In this document: positions 12,320 to 24,660 of the stretch, in pieces
Position numbering within the stretch: the first letter of the stretch is position 1
Layout of the letters: the number at the start of each line of letters is the position of its first letter
DNA from: Sipunculus nudus
Lineage: Eukaryota > Annelida > Sipuncula > Golfingiida > Sipunculidae
Reading direction: 5' to 3'
Assembly (NCBI GenBank): GCA_026874595.1
Contig: CM049318.1
Span: 52,294,750-52,358,749, forward strand
Length of the DNA stretch: 64,000 nucleotides
Position numbers and translations under genes: made by a program
The notes under the pieces: generated by a model
Told to the model about the DNA's origin: nothing
Databases searched by the model: none
Seen by the model: only the letters and a program-made list of their open reading frames with translations

Positions 12320-12720
12320 CTATGACTTGTTTCCGTCAACCCAGGGTTTTCACGGAGGACGCGAACGATTTCGAACGAACGCCGTGCGACATTCACGCGA
12401 CATTCCTACATATGTCGCGCGGTTATTTTGCGAACGACGTGAAATACTCGCGTTTGCTTCTCTGGCAAAGACCCCTATTCTCAAGTGGTAGGCGAACATG
12501 TCGTGAAATGGTCGAGAAATGATCGGATGAACTTCACTGCTTTCGTCTCGCCAAACTAAATGCGACTCTGCGAGCAATTGACGACGGAAGCGATCCCGGC
12601 GCTTGTGTGGCGAACTTTTGGATCCTAAAATACTAATGTTGGACTTTGCCATTTGCCATTTTTGCGACATTTGCATCCTTCGCAAATCTTTCGTGTGGCA
12701 CGTGAACGCCCAACTTAAGA
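12320..12720. other. CpG-rich segment inside intron
   Basis: Dense in CG dinucleotides (repeated GCGAACG, TGCGACATT and TCGCGCGG motifs), unlike the AT-rich, CpG-poor intron around it. An open frame of 111 codons runs on the minus strand (12685-12350) with no recognised domain. It could be a young transposon fragment or an unmethylated CpG island; no paired terminal repeats were seen. Confidence 0.35.
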
Positions 12721-13455
12721 CGGAGTTTGTGAGTTCACATGCTTTTATTTGTGTTACTTCATCACTCGCAGTCTTATGTTAAGATTATCAGTTGTTTAAC
12801 ATGATAGCCATGGAACAGGATGAATGGCGTTGCCGTGGATTTCCCCGTATGGTTAGTGTAACGACTCCAGTAGGCTTGCAAGTGCAATATAAATACCTAC
12901 TTTGTATTCACTGCGAGATGGAGACCTATATATTTTACAATAGACAAACCTTAAAAAGTAAAGTAAAGAAAGTATTGGTTTTGACATGCCTGTTTTTGAT
13001 GATGACGCAGACACATACGTGGTTTGTGGTGTCGAGAAAAGTGGAGTACTAGAACGGTAACGCATGGTTTACCAGTATCAGTTAAAGGGGAAATCCTTTA
13101 GTGAGGTGAATTTTGTTTTCATATCTTTTTAAGTACATCCATAAAAATCACAAAACCATGGTAAAATGGAGATCTAGTGTGTAACAATATTATCCCCACG
13201 CCTGAGCTGCTCATGAAAACTCTAAAACAAATCAGGGGCATATAAAAGCCTTACATCAGACTTGTTTATCGTTGAAAAATAAACGTAATATCGTCCAGGT
13301 TCTTCTCATGGTGAAGTTGCACGTGATGCTAAAAACGTTAAACAGTTTCCGACAAAAAAATTGGATGACTTTAACGTATCGTGGAAAACGTGCTTTATTT
13401 GACCAAGATGTGTGGGTAGATTGGACGAAGATTAATATCAAAGTAACACACTTAC

Positions 13456-13994
13456 CAATAATTGGAACATCCAAACTCGTCCGCGGAACATTTTCGGCCA
13501 CCATTAACAAGAAAACTGAAAAAGCCAGCAGCACTGATATTCCAAGCGAAATTTTTTCTCCGGCATCCGGGGGCAGACAAAAAACTATCATTACCAAGAC
13601 GGATAACAGCGTACAAGGGACTATAATGTTCATGATATAAAAAGTGTGCCGCCGTTTCAGGTACAAGGTGAAGGTCACATACGGGTATCTCCTGTCCGGA
13701 CAACATTCAAAATGTATCTCTTGCCATTCCGCTTTAGTTTTAAAAACGTTCCATTCTCCGTTCATACCAAATTGTTGCGTCTGTACGGAACTTGTCGCGT
13801 TTGTTAGGTTCATCCGGGCACTGTAGTATGCCCACGCACCTATCATGATCGGACATGATTGTTCGTCGAACGGGAAGTACCGGATGTCAATATCACATGA
13901 CGTAGAAAAGATCCCGCCTGGTTCCCAATGCACGTGACCTGTGTGTGATACTAGTACCCGTATCTTCTTGAAATCATGCGCCAAGACATCAGCC
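13456..13994 (-). CDS. nAChR subunit, exon encoding cys-loop, loops B and C, TM1 and pore-lining TM2
   Basis: 539 nt from a ttactttcag acceptor to a GTAAGT donor; it completes a split Gly codon and ends one base into the next codon. Numbering from the first complete codon of exon 41425-41250, it carries the 13-residue cys-loop (Cys143 to Cys157, with FPFD), loop B Trp164 (GAWAYY), glycosylation sequons NLT and NAT at 172-177, and the adjacent Cys207-Cys208 pair of an alpha-type loop C followed by PDRRYPYVTF. TM1 covers about 228-250. TM2 begins GEKISLGISVLL (255-266), where the Glu before Lys predicts cation selectivity and Leu sits at the 9' gate. Muscle Tyr190 is Phe here and Tyr198 is kept (Tyr213). 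An AT-rich triplet repeat lies just upstream in the intron. Confidence 0.96.
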
Positions 13995-14014
13995 CTGAAA
14001 GTAAATTATGATAA

Positions 14015-14018
14015 TAAA

Positions 14019-14056
<38 letters not shown>

Positions 14057-14170
14057 GTAGTAGTAGTAGTACTAAGAGTAACAATAAAAAACATGATAAA
14101 AGAAAAAAAATAATAATAGTAGTAGTAGTACAATTAGTAGTAGAAGTAGTAGTAGTAATATACGTAATTT
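14015..14170. repeat. (TAA)n / (TAG)n triplet microsatellite next to a splice acceptor
   Basis: A run of about ten TAA units followed by TAG-type triplets. It starts about 20 bp upstream (in transcript terms) of the acceptor of the 539-nt nAChR exon, so it occupies the region where the branch point would lie. Confidence 0.9.
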
Positions 14171-14779
14171 TATTTTAAATCAGCGTCAATGCGTCAAGCA
14201 AATAATGCAAATACTAATAGTAATAAAGGTAATGATAGTATAAATACAGATTAAAAGATAATGATAATAATAATCAGGAGATGTTAAGCTTAATGTATGT
14301 CGGGCTCCTACCTGTACAATATTTACTATTTGTAATTCTTTGTACCGCTTGATACACCATATTTTTGCCACTAAAAAAACTTCTTCACCATGGCAGGAGT
14401 TTCTTATGTTATAAATAACCCAAAACATTGGCAACTACAAGTGCATTTAACTTCAGCTATTGTGTATCTTTTTGTCTAAGAAGACACGGGTCCTACTGCT
14501 CAGAACCGCCATGACAGAAGCAGTAAGAACGTATTTCAGCGACAACATTACTTTCTGTACTATTCCCGCTTTATAAGGGGTACAGCTCTCTATACATTGG
14601 GACTATATGCAATAAGCTTACCATAACAGTACTTTGTCATAATAAAATGAGATCCCAAGATCATGATGGATTAACTCTTTTACAGATTCTGAGCTTAGAA
14701 TCCAACCAAATTGCATATTTGGAATGGTGACTAAAAAGTTCTCTCAGATATATTTAACATTTAGCCATCCTTGGTGACT

Positions 14780-15290
14780 AACCAATTTAAAATATGTAGC
14801 ACCTTCTGTATGTTGTATGAAAACACATTTCCATTTTCAGCAACTCATGTTCACTTTCCGCTCCTGCCAGCTTACATCGAACACTTCCCGCTGTCCAATT
14901 TTGATTTCGAACCATTTCCGGCCCGGGTACCCCCTTTATCTGTTTGGGCCATTTATTCTCCTGGCTTTATTAACAGAGAACGCTTTCCACTTTGAAACTT
15001 GCTCGACCCTCTTTTGATTTGGAGTGCCTTTTGTTGCTTTAGTTCCAATCCTGTCCTATTTTTGTTTCACCTTTTTTGTTTCCAATTTTCCTGTTACAGT
15101 TCCGATTTCGTTTCAAGGTACCCTTGTTCCACGTGTTTCGATCCAGCTCGTGCACCTACCGACCGATATCCATTTCGTGTATATCTTGTCACGTTTGAGT
15201 ACCCGCTTGTTTCATTTTCTGTCCTCTGGACATTGTGTTCCATATTGTGAACTAATTAAAAAATTTTTTTTTTTACCTTTTTTTACTCCC
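14780..15290. repeat. pyrimidine-rich, possibly degenerate tandem segment
   Basis: About 500 bp strikingly poor in A on the plus strand, with recurring TTTCCnnTTTCG and GGTACCC-type motifs and a final T run. Several frames stay open only because stop codons need A. No gene is proposed. Confidence 0.35.
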
Positions 15291-15364
15291 GGATCACTAT
15301 GAGCTAAAGCAATGTTTAAATATCGAAAAGCCATGTTTTATTATAAACCGTCAACAAAACATGA

Positions 15365-15690
15365 ATTAGGCAAAACAAATAAAAGGTATGGTTCTAAGGA
15401 ACCGCCCGCGTCAATTTTATCCCCCGCACCAAATATATTTATTTTGATTTTCATCTTTCAAGAAGATACAACAACACAATTTTGATACTATTTCCATTGC
15501 TGAGTAGTACTTTTACCTGATTAGCAAAAAAAAAATGTTATTTTCATGCTTTTCCCTGATCATATGACATTTTTATCGAAACTTACAAAAAAAGGTAAAA
15601 ATAAAATACAGCCCGCCCACAGTTATTTCTGAAAAAAAATGCCTGAGAACTAAACCTTTTTCTTTTTGGCCTAAATACAGAACAAAAAGT
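15365..15690 (+). repeat. dispersed repeat R2, copy 1
   Basis: Shares long blocks in inverse orientation with 21180-21510 and 59215-59580, among them AAAAGGTATGG, ATTTTGATTTTCATCTTTCA, CTTTTCCCTGATCAT and GACATTTTTATCGAAA. Non-coding, unclassified. Confidence 0.65.
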
Positions 15691-16879
15691 ACACCACTAA
15701 CATTTGTGTTTTAGCTATGGCATTTCTGGTTAAAAGGAGAATTTGAGTGTCAAAGTGCATGTACACTCTATGAATATTAACACACTTGTTTGTACAGTGT
15801 ACCTAAAAAAGTCCTAACCCTGTACTTTACAATATAAAACGTGTGTTTTATGATTATGAAAGCGCACAGAACCCTTTAAAAAATAAATCCACTATCGAAA
15901 CAGAAATACAAATCTTTAGCTTTATGTTTATGAAAGCGTAGAGGGTACTTGAGAAAAATCTCATCCAATATCAACAAAGAAATATAAAACGTGCTCTTCT
16001 CATTTATGAAGGCCTTTCTCAGGCACAGGTCGTGGGTTTCAAGTAACAACGCTGGTTACTGGTAGCATAAAAACTGTTTCTGTTACATACACGTCGGCTT
16101 CCTTTATGGTAGCATATGTTCTTTTATTTTCATAAATGTTCATCACAATGGCAAATCACTTGAAAGGGACCTAATCACGTTCAAAGCATGTTGAATTAAC
16201 AACAACAAGAAATTACGTCTTTTCTTTGCATTTAAATGGTACCTGCCAAAATATTTTACTGAAGCTGTTGTCGAACTCCTGTACACGAGTGTTAAAATAG
16301 TGGACAGGGCGCGATCATCGGGGCCAACATAAACATAGCACGAACGCCACCTGCGTTTTTCAGTTTCTTTTCAGGCCTACAGCCAGTGTTTACCAACCTT
16401 GCATGTTCATGTTTGGACTACTCGGCGCATAATCGGACATCCGGTCATGCGGCCTTGTAATGATAAACAGACACACCTGGACCGTGTTTACTCATACGTA
16501 GAACCATAACAAAGTGTTAAGCTGCTGAAGGGGAGGCACTGAGACAGTGCTGGTATTGCTCCTTGATTATGTCCCTTAAAAAAGTGTCTGAATCTTATAT
16601 ATTACTGTCGCCCATATTTCATAAAAATTGTCAGGTATTAAGACTGTAAACAAATACAGGTAAATTTGTTGATAAAAATAAACACATACACCTGTAGAAT
16701 AGCTTATGGGTCGATACTCACCTGAACATAACATTACTTAAAAATTAATAACTTTAATACAGGTCACAATGTCCTATTTTTTTTTATTTCTAGGGAGATT
16801 TCCCCAGAGCATATCAGCATGTATCTAGTTTGAATTTCTAAGGTTACTGCTATGCCCAATGGGCAGACTATTTTCAGTC

Positions 16880-16920
16880 ATTTTGTACAGATCAGATTAC
16901 TTTCAGTCAGCTGAGTTTAA
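16880..16920 (+). repeat. 3'-end remnant of a repeat-cored (Helentron/pearl-like) element
   Basis: Carries ATTACTTTCAGTCAGCTGAG, nearly identical to the terminus at 53232-53252 of the large element at 51.1 kb. The rest of this copy is not evident. Confidence 0.45.
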
Positions 16921-17439
16921 ACAGACGTTTGAAGTTGAAAAATGGGATATTGGTATAAAATTTTAATCTGAATAAAAACAACAGCCATAAGATCCACCAG
17001 TGTGAAAGAGTGGAATTTCAGTGAAATCTCAAAGATGTCCAGTGTCCGAAGTTTGAGGAGGGAAGAGAAACTTCATTGACGAGGAAGGCTTGTCAAATGG
17101 ATTAGAACATAATAATATAAATTTCGTTCGTCAGTCATTAGTGGTATTGAGAAAAAACTATTATCACCGCGTTTCTTAAAAAGATAAAACAATAAATGCT
17201 TACACGTTTTAATTATCCTAATTAACATCATAATTCGAGAGATATGACCCGAACTGTCTTGCAACAACATTCTTGTAATTTCTCGTTTATGTCGTTTCAT
17301 TGACCTTTAATATTTAGTTCCAGCTCTAAAAAAGACACCTTTTACGTACTTATGGAATGCGCTTTTTATTTGCATTTCCCTCTGTATTGTATGGCTCCTG
17401 CACTCTTTCTTTAAGCCTTGTTATAAAATGGATAATATA

Positions 17440-17615
17440 TTTTTCTATATATTTTACATTTTATCTTGTGTACATAATTATATATAAATATACTTTTTGT
17501 ATAAAATAAATATTACTTTATAGTTTTGTATAAATATATATATATATATGTAAGTATTTTTGTACATATATATATTTACATATATATATACATATATAAA
17601 TATGTGTGTGTGTAA
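17440..17615. repeat. AT-rich simple sequence
   Basis: Interrupted TATATA, TACATATA and TGTGTG runs. Low complexity. Confidence 0.8.
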
Positions 17616-17674
17616 TATTGCCCCTGTCAAGTGGAAAATACAATTTCTCTTTTAACGCATAAATATATATTAAT

Positions 17675-19180
17675 TAGTGGCCCACGGGCCTTGATGCTCA
17701 GCTGAATTCGGGGGACCTTCAACAATGGGTAAAATGACTTCCAGAGTGCTCAAAATCACGCATTTTGTTAGAAGTCCGTAGAAATAGGTTACAGTGAACT
17801 TATTTATGCCTTACCATGCAGGACCTTCCTAGATGCAAAGTAAGACATTTCTTCGCCCAACGGCTACAATTTCTGCTCTTCTCACTTAAAGAGTGCTAAT
17901 AGTATTTTGTTTCACATACCTTGCAGAATATAGGTCACATTGACATTATTCTAGGTTTCCAAAACATTTTTACAGGAACCTCCGTAGATCCTAATCAAAT
18001 TAGAATATTCTAGGTCCAACTGTAACCAGTCATACAAATCTGTCCTATGGGCTGCCCAAATCATGTTCTTCCACATATCTTGCAGAATATAGGACACCAT
18101 TACCTAATTTTAGGTTTCCACAGATATTTACCCAGGACCTCGCCAAATGTAATGTTAGAAGATTCTAGGCCAGATTGATACAGTTGTGCCCCGTCCTACT
18201 CACTGGATGCTCAAAATCATATTTTTGGCCCGTAGTTCGCAAATTAAGTCATTATGACCAATTTTTTTTGTTTGCTAAGGAGATTTGCCTAGAACCTCTG
18301 TGGATGTATAGTAAGAAGTTTCTTGATCTTATGGTTACGGTTTGTTTCCTATTAATGGCCGGACTGATTCATTTGGAAGTCTCAAATTTAGAGAAAAAAA
18401 ATGTGTAAACATTAGAAAAAAAATACAGGTGGCGCCAACAGTCTCCAGGAAATGATGAAACATTCAATGATCAATATGCATGGAAAGATTCATGGCATTC
18501 AACGCATTAGTTATTCAGATAACGGAGCTTTTGTATCAAATCTTTAATTATCCTTGGGTACACTTACAAGCCCCATAGCTCGGAGGATATAGGTCGCAGT
18601 GACCTTACTTTAGGTGTCCAGGGATATTTTTCAAAAGACCTCCCTGGATGTCAAGTTAAAAGATTCTAGGTGCAACAGTAAAATGTTGTGCCCTGTCTGA
18701 CTGTCAGGGTGTTTAAAATCATGTTTTAATGCCAGCAGCTCACAAAATATAGGTCACCGTGATTTTATTTCTGGTTTCAATGGAGATTTGCAACCCTGCA
18801 TGTCACGTTAGAATAACATAGAGCTAAAGGATACAACTTTGTGTCCTGGCTGACTCATTGGATGCTCAGATTCATATTTTGGCCCGTAGTTCGCAAAATC
18901 TTTGTCATCATGTCCTAATGTTTTCCAAGGAGATTTGCTAGAACCTCGCTCGATGTACAGTTAGAAAGTCTTAGGTATAACGCTCACGGTTTGTGTCCTG
19001 AAAACGGTCGGACTGCTTCTTTTGAAGATCTAAAAAAATACGTAAAAAAACACTCAAAAATGGGTATTCAGTTAGAAGTTTCTACGTCAAATGGTTATGA
19101 TTTGTGCCCTGTTAACGAGGGGCCAGACGGACAAACAGTGGTCGCAATAGCTCAGGTGACTTTCAATGACCTGAGCTAAA
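17675..19180 (+). mobile_element. Helentron/pearl-like non-autonomous element with ~155-bp internal repeats
   Basis: Starts AGTGGCCCACGGGCCTTGAT with GCTCAGCTGA and ends with a perfect 10-bp stem (TAGCTCAGGT ... ACCTGAGCTA, 19148-19178) after GACGGACAAACAG. Between them a diverged unit recurs about every 155 bp, each with ATATAGGTCAC-type, GGAGATTT, GGACCTC and AGATTCTAGG blocks (near 17780, 17924, 18083, 18238, 18580, 18743, 18893). The same ends and units make up 51110-53255. The terminal hairpin and central satellite resemble pearl/Helentron-type elements of bivalves; that assignment is inference. A 62-codon open frame at 18991-19179 is not a gene. Confidence 0.6.
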
Positions 19181-19794
19181 TTTAAAAAAATACTGTCACA
19201 GGTTTACTCTTGTAACTATAATATAATGAAGAATTAAACCAAAACAGTCAGAATGTAAGGTTCAATGTTCTCAGTGAAACCAGAAATTTCCAGTTGAAAT
19301 TACGTTTAATGTGCAAAAAGAGGTTTTCCCACCAAACACGTGCAAATGTAAGTTTACGACTGAAACAAGGGAAGCTTAGCAAGCTAGGAGATAGACAGAT
19401 GACCCAGGTCAACTTTTCTCAATTTGGCCCAAATGACCAGTACAGGCGATGGTTCGAGTGATATATTCATTTTGCAGAGGCTTATCTGCTGACCGGAAAT
19501 CCTATCAACACCAAAACCTGGCATCATTAGTCTTAATTAACGAGGCTTTGTCCCAATTAGTGTAACGCGGCCTCAGCATGGAATTACCTCTCTGTGTCCG
19601 GTAGGCTTACCATAAGCTGTTTATTCTGACGCCCTGACTTGCGGGTCAAAGGGTTAACAACGTAAAATAGCGGCACAAGGCATCTTCACACACGCGTGCG
19701 GTCTGTAGCTGGTAACCAGCATCTGTTCTTCGCAGCGTCCTGGGATGGGTCAATACTCTAGATCCAATTGTATAAATTGACTTAAGGACATCTG

Positions 19795-20095
19795 CTTCTG
19801 TGATCTAGATGTAGAGCACAGGTCGTGAGTTCAACCAAGAGGTCTATTTTCTGCAGGCTATATGGGAAGACTGTACTTAGCAGCCGTGTATCACTCACAA
19901 ACGAGTGCGTCTTTTTGGATTCCTCTGTGTTATGACCCCGCAATGGGGTTGATTACTCACCCAGAACCCACAGGTGTGGAAGACACCGGACATTGGTGAA
20001 AATAGGATACAAAATATGATGAAAGGAAAAAGCCACGTGGTCCCAAAACGAAAATGAAACTCTGCAGATTTACAAACTAGATTAAAGATGCTCAT
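19795..20095 (+). mobile_element. tRNA-derived SINE (family S2), copy 1
   Basis: Head with GATCTAGATGTAGAGC and a degenerate B box (GGTCGTGAGTTCAA), then the body CACTCACAAACGAGT and GACCCCGCAATGGGGTTGAT. The body recurs at 60035-60190 and, reversed, at 62695-62925. It abuts the R1 copy that begins at about 20092. Confidence 0.6.
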
Positions 20096-20525
20096 TCACC
20101 TGCCCTTTGATGTATGTGATTTCTGGCTTCCTCTGAGTATATATTAATGATCTGAGGGTAATTATGGATATGAAAAGTTCTTATAACGCCATGGTGAAGG
20201 ATGTATGAACTTGTTATCAACAACGTGTCTGTAAACACATGTAACCTAAGCTGGAAGGTTGCATATATGCCGAGGCAGAAATGTCACTTGGTACAAAACG
20301 CCATTTGCAAAGCTCTGGCTTATCTGTCTTGCCACCAGATGCCCTTTTTGAATATTTTGATTATTTAGGCGGGCACCACCATATTATAAACACGTTGATA
20401 TAAACAAAACAAGCAGCATGTGTGTGGTGATATCCACGATTCCTGGCCTATTTTTATAAAAGCTCCAAGGAATTACCTTTAGTTTATAAAGGTCAGAAAG
20501 GTGATTGGGCCCTTTTAAGAATTAG
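20092..20525 (+). repeat. dispersed repeat R1, copy 2
   Basis: One of the longest copies; with 42085-42495 it defines the left part (TTCACCTGCCCTTTG, GATTTC(T)GGCTTCCTCTG, ATGATCT(G/A)AG). Confidence 0.75.
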
Positions 20526-21179
20526 ATGAGACAGCATTAAAATTGAGGCCATGACCTCCATCAGAACATCTTTAAAAAAATTCACTGATTGACAATGTGG
20601 TAATGTTCTCAGTCTCATTTCCCTTCCAAATTCACACTCGACATTCTCACCTCCGTCATTTGTGAGCATGATAGTTTTTTACAATTTACTCAATGTTACA
20701 GTATCATTGATACATGTCTTAGAAACAGAAGATGAAGTTTTTATGTAACTTGGCTTCAAGCAGGTCATAGGATATTTTTTAATGAAATAAAACGTAGCAC
20801 AAGTTTAGCTGAATGGATTATAAAGTTCTTCTGGTTACTATTGAAGGGTTTTGAAGGAGTTAAACTTTCATTGAAAAAAAAAATCTCATGAAACGCCATT
20901 ACATCCTCAGAAATATATCACCAAATTAATTGCGCATTCACCATGAGGAAAGATAAAAACTATTCAGTTTCAGAGAAATGTCATCGATATAATTGAAATG
21001 GTATATGTTTGTTCTGTTTTCCATTTCTTTGTCTTAATCGATGTTTATTCCTTAAGAAATTCTCATATTATTGTTTCAGATAAAACCTGCTTTGAAAATG
21101 AATATATTTAATTATCCCCGCTCAGACATGGACCTATGCAAGGCGGTGATTACGTTCCCAGCTCAGCAGTTACACACCT

Positions 21180-21510
21180 ATACACGGTAGTCGTCCCAAA
21201 TCTCCTTTGTTTTCGGCCAAAAATGAAAAAAGTATGGTTCTGAAGCACTTTTTTCAGAAACAGTGCGGGTGGGCGATATTTTATTTTTCGACCTTTTTTG
21301 TATGTTTGGACAAAAATGTCCCATGATCAGGGAAAAGGGTAAAAATAATAAAAATTTATGGCAAAACAGGTTAAAGCAACACAAAGGAAATCTTATCAAA
21401 ATTGTATTATTTTATCTTTTTGAAAGACGAAAATCAAAATAAAAAAAATTGATGGGGGGGGGGGGGGTTAAAACTGACGCGGGCGATGCCTGAGATCCAT
21501 ACCTTTTATT
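21180..21510 (-). repeat. dispersed repeat R2, copy 2
   Basis: Reverse complement of 15365-15690, with a 15-base G run at 21452-21467 where the other copy has CCCCC. The 73-codon minus-strand open frame here is part of the repeat. Confidence 0.65.
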
Positions 21511-21519
21511 TTATTGGCC

Positions 21520-23500
21520 TTAGCCTTAGCCTGAGTCCGTTGACATAGCAACTTACAGCAGTCCCATTTATAGTCGCGTCTTAGGGGTTATGCATACTTT
21601 CATACACAAATTACCTAAAGTTAATAATTTGAAGAGAAATTGAACCAGGAGAAATTAATGCATGAGATGCTACTCCTAAGAGAATTATATAGGATTCCAG
21701 TCAACTTCGTGTTATGGAGAGTCTATACATATATAATTATTTCACAGGCGCTTGATACAATGTATTCATTGTGTGAGCGATATAACAAGAGTCACTTATA
21801 TAAGTTTATATTAGAGAATGATTGAAAGCTGCCTAGCAGAAAGATTGAACATTTATTTTAAGACTTATTTTGAGTTGATTATTACGTTATTCAGATGGAT
21901 AGACAGCCAAAGTAGGGGAACCAAGTTTCTTTTAATTAGTGGGAGGGCTGGTAAGATAACTGACAGGGGAAGAGCCAGTGATGTTTGTAATATCGCTCAC
22001 ACGGTGGATACAACCGTTAAAACACAAGTGTGGTGTAAATGATATATACATATATTCAATATGACGCCATTGGTTTCCAGTTCAAAGTGTTCCTGCAAAA
22101 ACGAATCGATCTCCCCGTCACTATGAATCAAATCAAAATAATAAGAAAAAGTAAATCCCAACTTGTATTGTTCTAGGAGCGGTGAATATCCCTATTCTTT
22201 GGACAGTAGGTCAATACATGGCCTTAGGGGACATATCTCAGGGACCCTATGCGAAAGGAGAAATAAATGACACGCCCTTGTGACCTTAAATCTTGTTGTA
22301 TGGTCAAAGGGCATGTTCTACGTCTTTCTGTAGGAGAGAATAACGTCACACCCTCGATGCACGGAAGAACTGTTTTATTAACTTGGGTAATTTTTCATTT
22401 GACACTCGGGTCTTTTTGATTGACTGCGCCACGCGAAGCTGTCTAAAGGTTACAAGAAATGTCTCAGTGCTTTAGCTGACTTGATACTACTTGTTCTTCA
22501 CTGTCATGTGCAACCCAACATCTGTCAGACAAAGACAGTGGAGAAAATAAAGATTAAGAGGAAACGTAATTTGACACGCTGTGAGCAAGATCTCCTATGC
22601 TGAGAAATCATTATATGTCCCAACTTATGGATACATCTAAGAGCTAACAGCTGGAGCACACGAAGTTCTTATCGCATTACATTTGAAACAAAGGGAAAGT
22701 ATTTCTAATTTCTAGAAAATACTCTCTTAAAATGTATAAAATAAATCATTTGGTGGTTGACGCATAAACATAAACAATTTTAATGATTTTTGGACAATTT
22801 ATAATTTGATGGCCAGTTATTAGAAATAAACCTAAGATTTAAATTTGGAAGGTTTTCCTCGAATATCTATTCTAACTATAATCTGTGGTGTCGAAAATGT
22901 TGAAATTTCTCAGTATGGTTTTACATAAGCGGTCATACTTGAGGTCTACGTAAGCACAATACAGACGGGATTTATTGTATATAAAGGTGTCAATATTTAA
23001 ATTAATGGAGAGGTAATTCATTAAACTTACTTTCTTTTTTATTTAAGAAAACCTGAAGTATGGACATGATCGCCTTAACACACACAATCCTCTTTTACCA
23101 TTTCCGATTGTCGACCCCCGCCCCCCCGCTTGTCCCCCACAGCACTGAATGAAATTATTTGTAATGGCTTCAGGTGAACCCCATTTCAGGTTTATCCCCT
23201 CCCCCCCCTTCCACACACACTCTCGCTGATTAAACTTACTGATAAATGCCTATGCTTTTAACTCATGATATATATTTTTTAAATAAACCATGTGAAATAT
23301 ACGATATTTAAAATATTGAACCAATCTTTGAGAATTAAAGTAGTCGCAAGAAAAATTGTTAATTAAACTTATGTTGACTCACATTATACACAGTGCATTA
23401 CACATTGCATACAAACATAAGATGACCAAAGAATTAAACTAATTTGAGAAATCAAGAAGAAAGATATCATATGAATTTTAAGTAAGTAAACATAAAGAAA
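21520..23500. other. intronic DNA, nothing recognised
   Basis: AT-rich nAChR intron sequence with short C runs at 23110-23210. No coding or repeat signal that I can support. Confidence 0.4.
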
Positions 23501-23526
23501 CATATGTTGTAATGGAATAATCTAAA

Positions 23527-23635
23527 ATCGTTGGGGGTATTCTGAAATCGATTGCAAGTAAGAGGACAGGGTAATCTTAATTAAATTCCATATTATCTCC
23601 CCCCCCCGGGTAATTTGAGAAGGGGGTAATATGAA
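23527..23635. repeat. ATCGAT-centred palindromic repeat, copy 1
   Basis: Contains GGTATTCTGAAATCGATT and, inverted further on, GGGTAATTTGAGAAGGGGG. Same family as 27127-27230, 28599-28706 and 46590-46715. Confidence 0.5.
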
Positions 23636-23987
23636 ACTACTACACTGTGTCATATTTTTCGATCTTGCCCTAGATCATTGAAAATTTAAACGGTTTCCTG
23701 GAAATGTATATAAACACAGAATTATTTAGTTTTATTGCTGCCTCAATGTAAAGTAATGAAGATTACCAATATCTGACATGACCTGGATTTAGATGAAACA
23801 ATCCGTTATAATTCGAAGAATAATAATTATTTCGAGACTTACCGCCACCCCTTGTGTAAACAACCTTACAATTGTCCATTCTCACCTTCGGTGAAATACA
23901 ACTCAGTAGGCGTTCTAATTGAATCAATATAGCCAAAACGTCCTTGGTACAGATTAGAGGGTGCTAAACTTAAGGCTACATGCCTAC

Positions 23988-24097
23988 CCGTTCATGAGTG
24001 CGAGCTCCGGGAGCCAGATACGGTGAGACTGTAGAACCACATCTGACAAGTTGCTGTAGTCCGACGGAGTCCAGGTCAGACGATCGTCGTGCCAGTC
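23988..24097 (-). CDS. nAChR subunit, conserved 110-bp exon (loop A region)
   Basis: The exon is 110 nt, entering in phase 0 and leaving with two bases of a Gly codon. The acceptor is cttttgcag and the donor is GTAGGC. It encodes DWHDDRLTWTPSDYS, then SHRIWLPELALMNG, the family's W-x-D-x-x-L-x-W-x-P-x-D-Y and IWxPDIxLYNN blocks. In loop A the agonist-binding Tyr (Tyr93 in muscle alpha numbering) is replaced by Met (ALMNGAD, where most alpha subunits have xLYNNAD). If the exon were read through without splicing, a stop codon would follow immediately inside the donor. Confidence 0.94.
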
Positions 24098-24478
24098 CTG
24101 CAAAAGAAAGACAGAAAAAATATCAAAATACCACGGAAATATACTAGAAATGTCAATGTTCGCGGTAACTGTAAAGCTATACAACGTACCCATCCACGAT
24201 ACACGACCATCCCACTAAACCCGGCCTGGCATGCATTTTATGGTTGTTTGTTACCATTACCTAACGCGAGCACGAACACTTTTCGGTCATGCTTAGGTTG
24301 GTCGTATTGGTAGGTGTTTATCTTTCCATCTCGTATAACTGTCAATCAATCTATTTATAATTCTATCTGTCTAGCTATATAACTATCTATGTCCCTGCCT
24401 TATATATCCGTCTTTCCCCTTTGTCTCTGCGCATTTGATATATTATTCATCACGTAGTTTATGCAGTTATAACTTTTA

Positions 24479-24660
24479 TGCAGTAATAAACGTTTTCATA
24501 TATTTTTCTTCATGGGAAATCCTTAGCTTTACATTTTTAACCCTCGCTATACTCAAATTATATCATAATTTGATGCAGTAATAAACGTTTTCAGAAATTT
24601 TTCACCGTGGGAAATCTTCAGCTTTACATTTTTAACCCTTGCTCTACTCAAATTATATAT
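24479..24660. repeat. ~93-bp tandem duplication
   Basis: ATGCAGTAATAAACGTTTTC occurs at about 24478 and again at about 24572, each followed by GGGAAATC(C/T)T, AGCTTTACATTTTTAACCC and ACTCAAATTATAT. Two units only. Confidence 0.8.

Noticed and set aside
13272-13640. 122-codon plus-strand frame
   Set aside because: Antisense shadow of the nAChR exon at 13994-13456.
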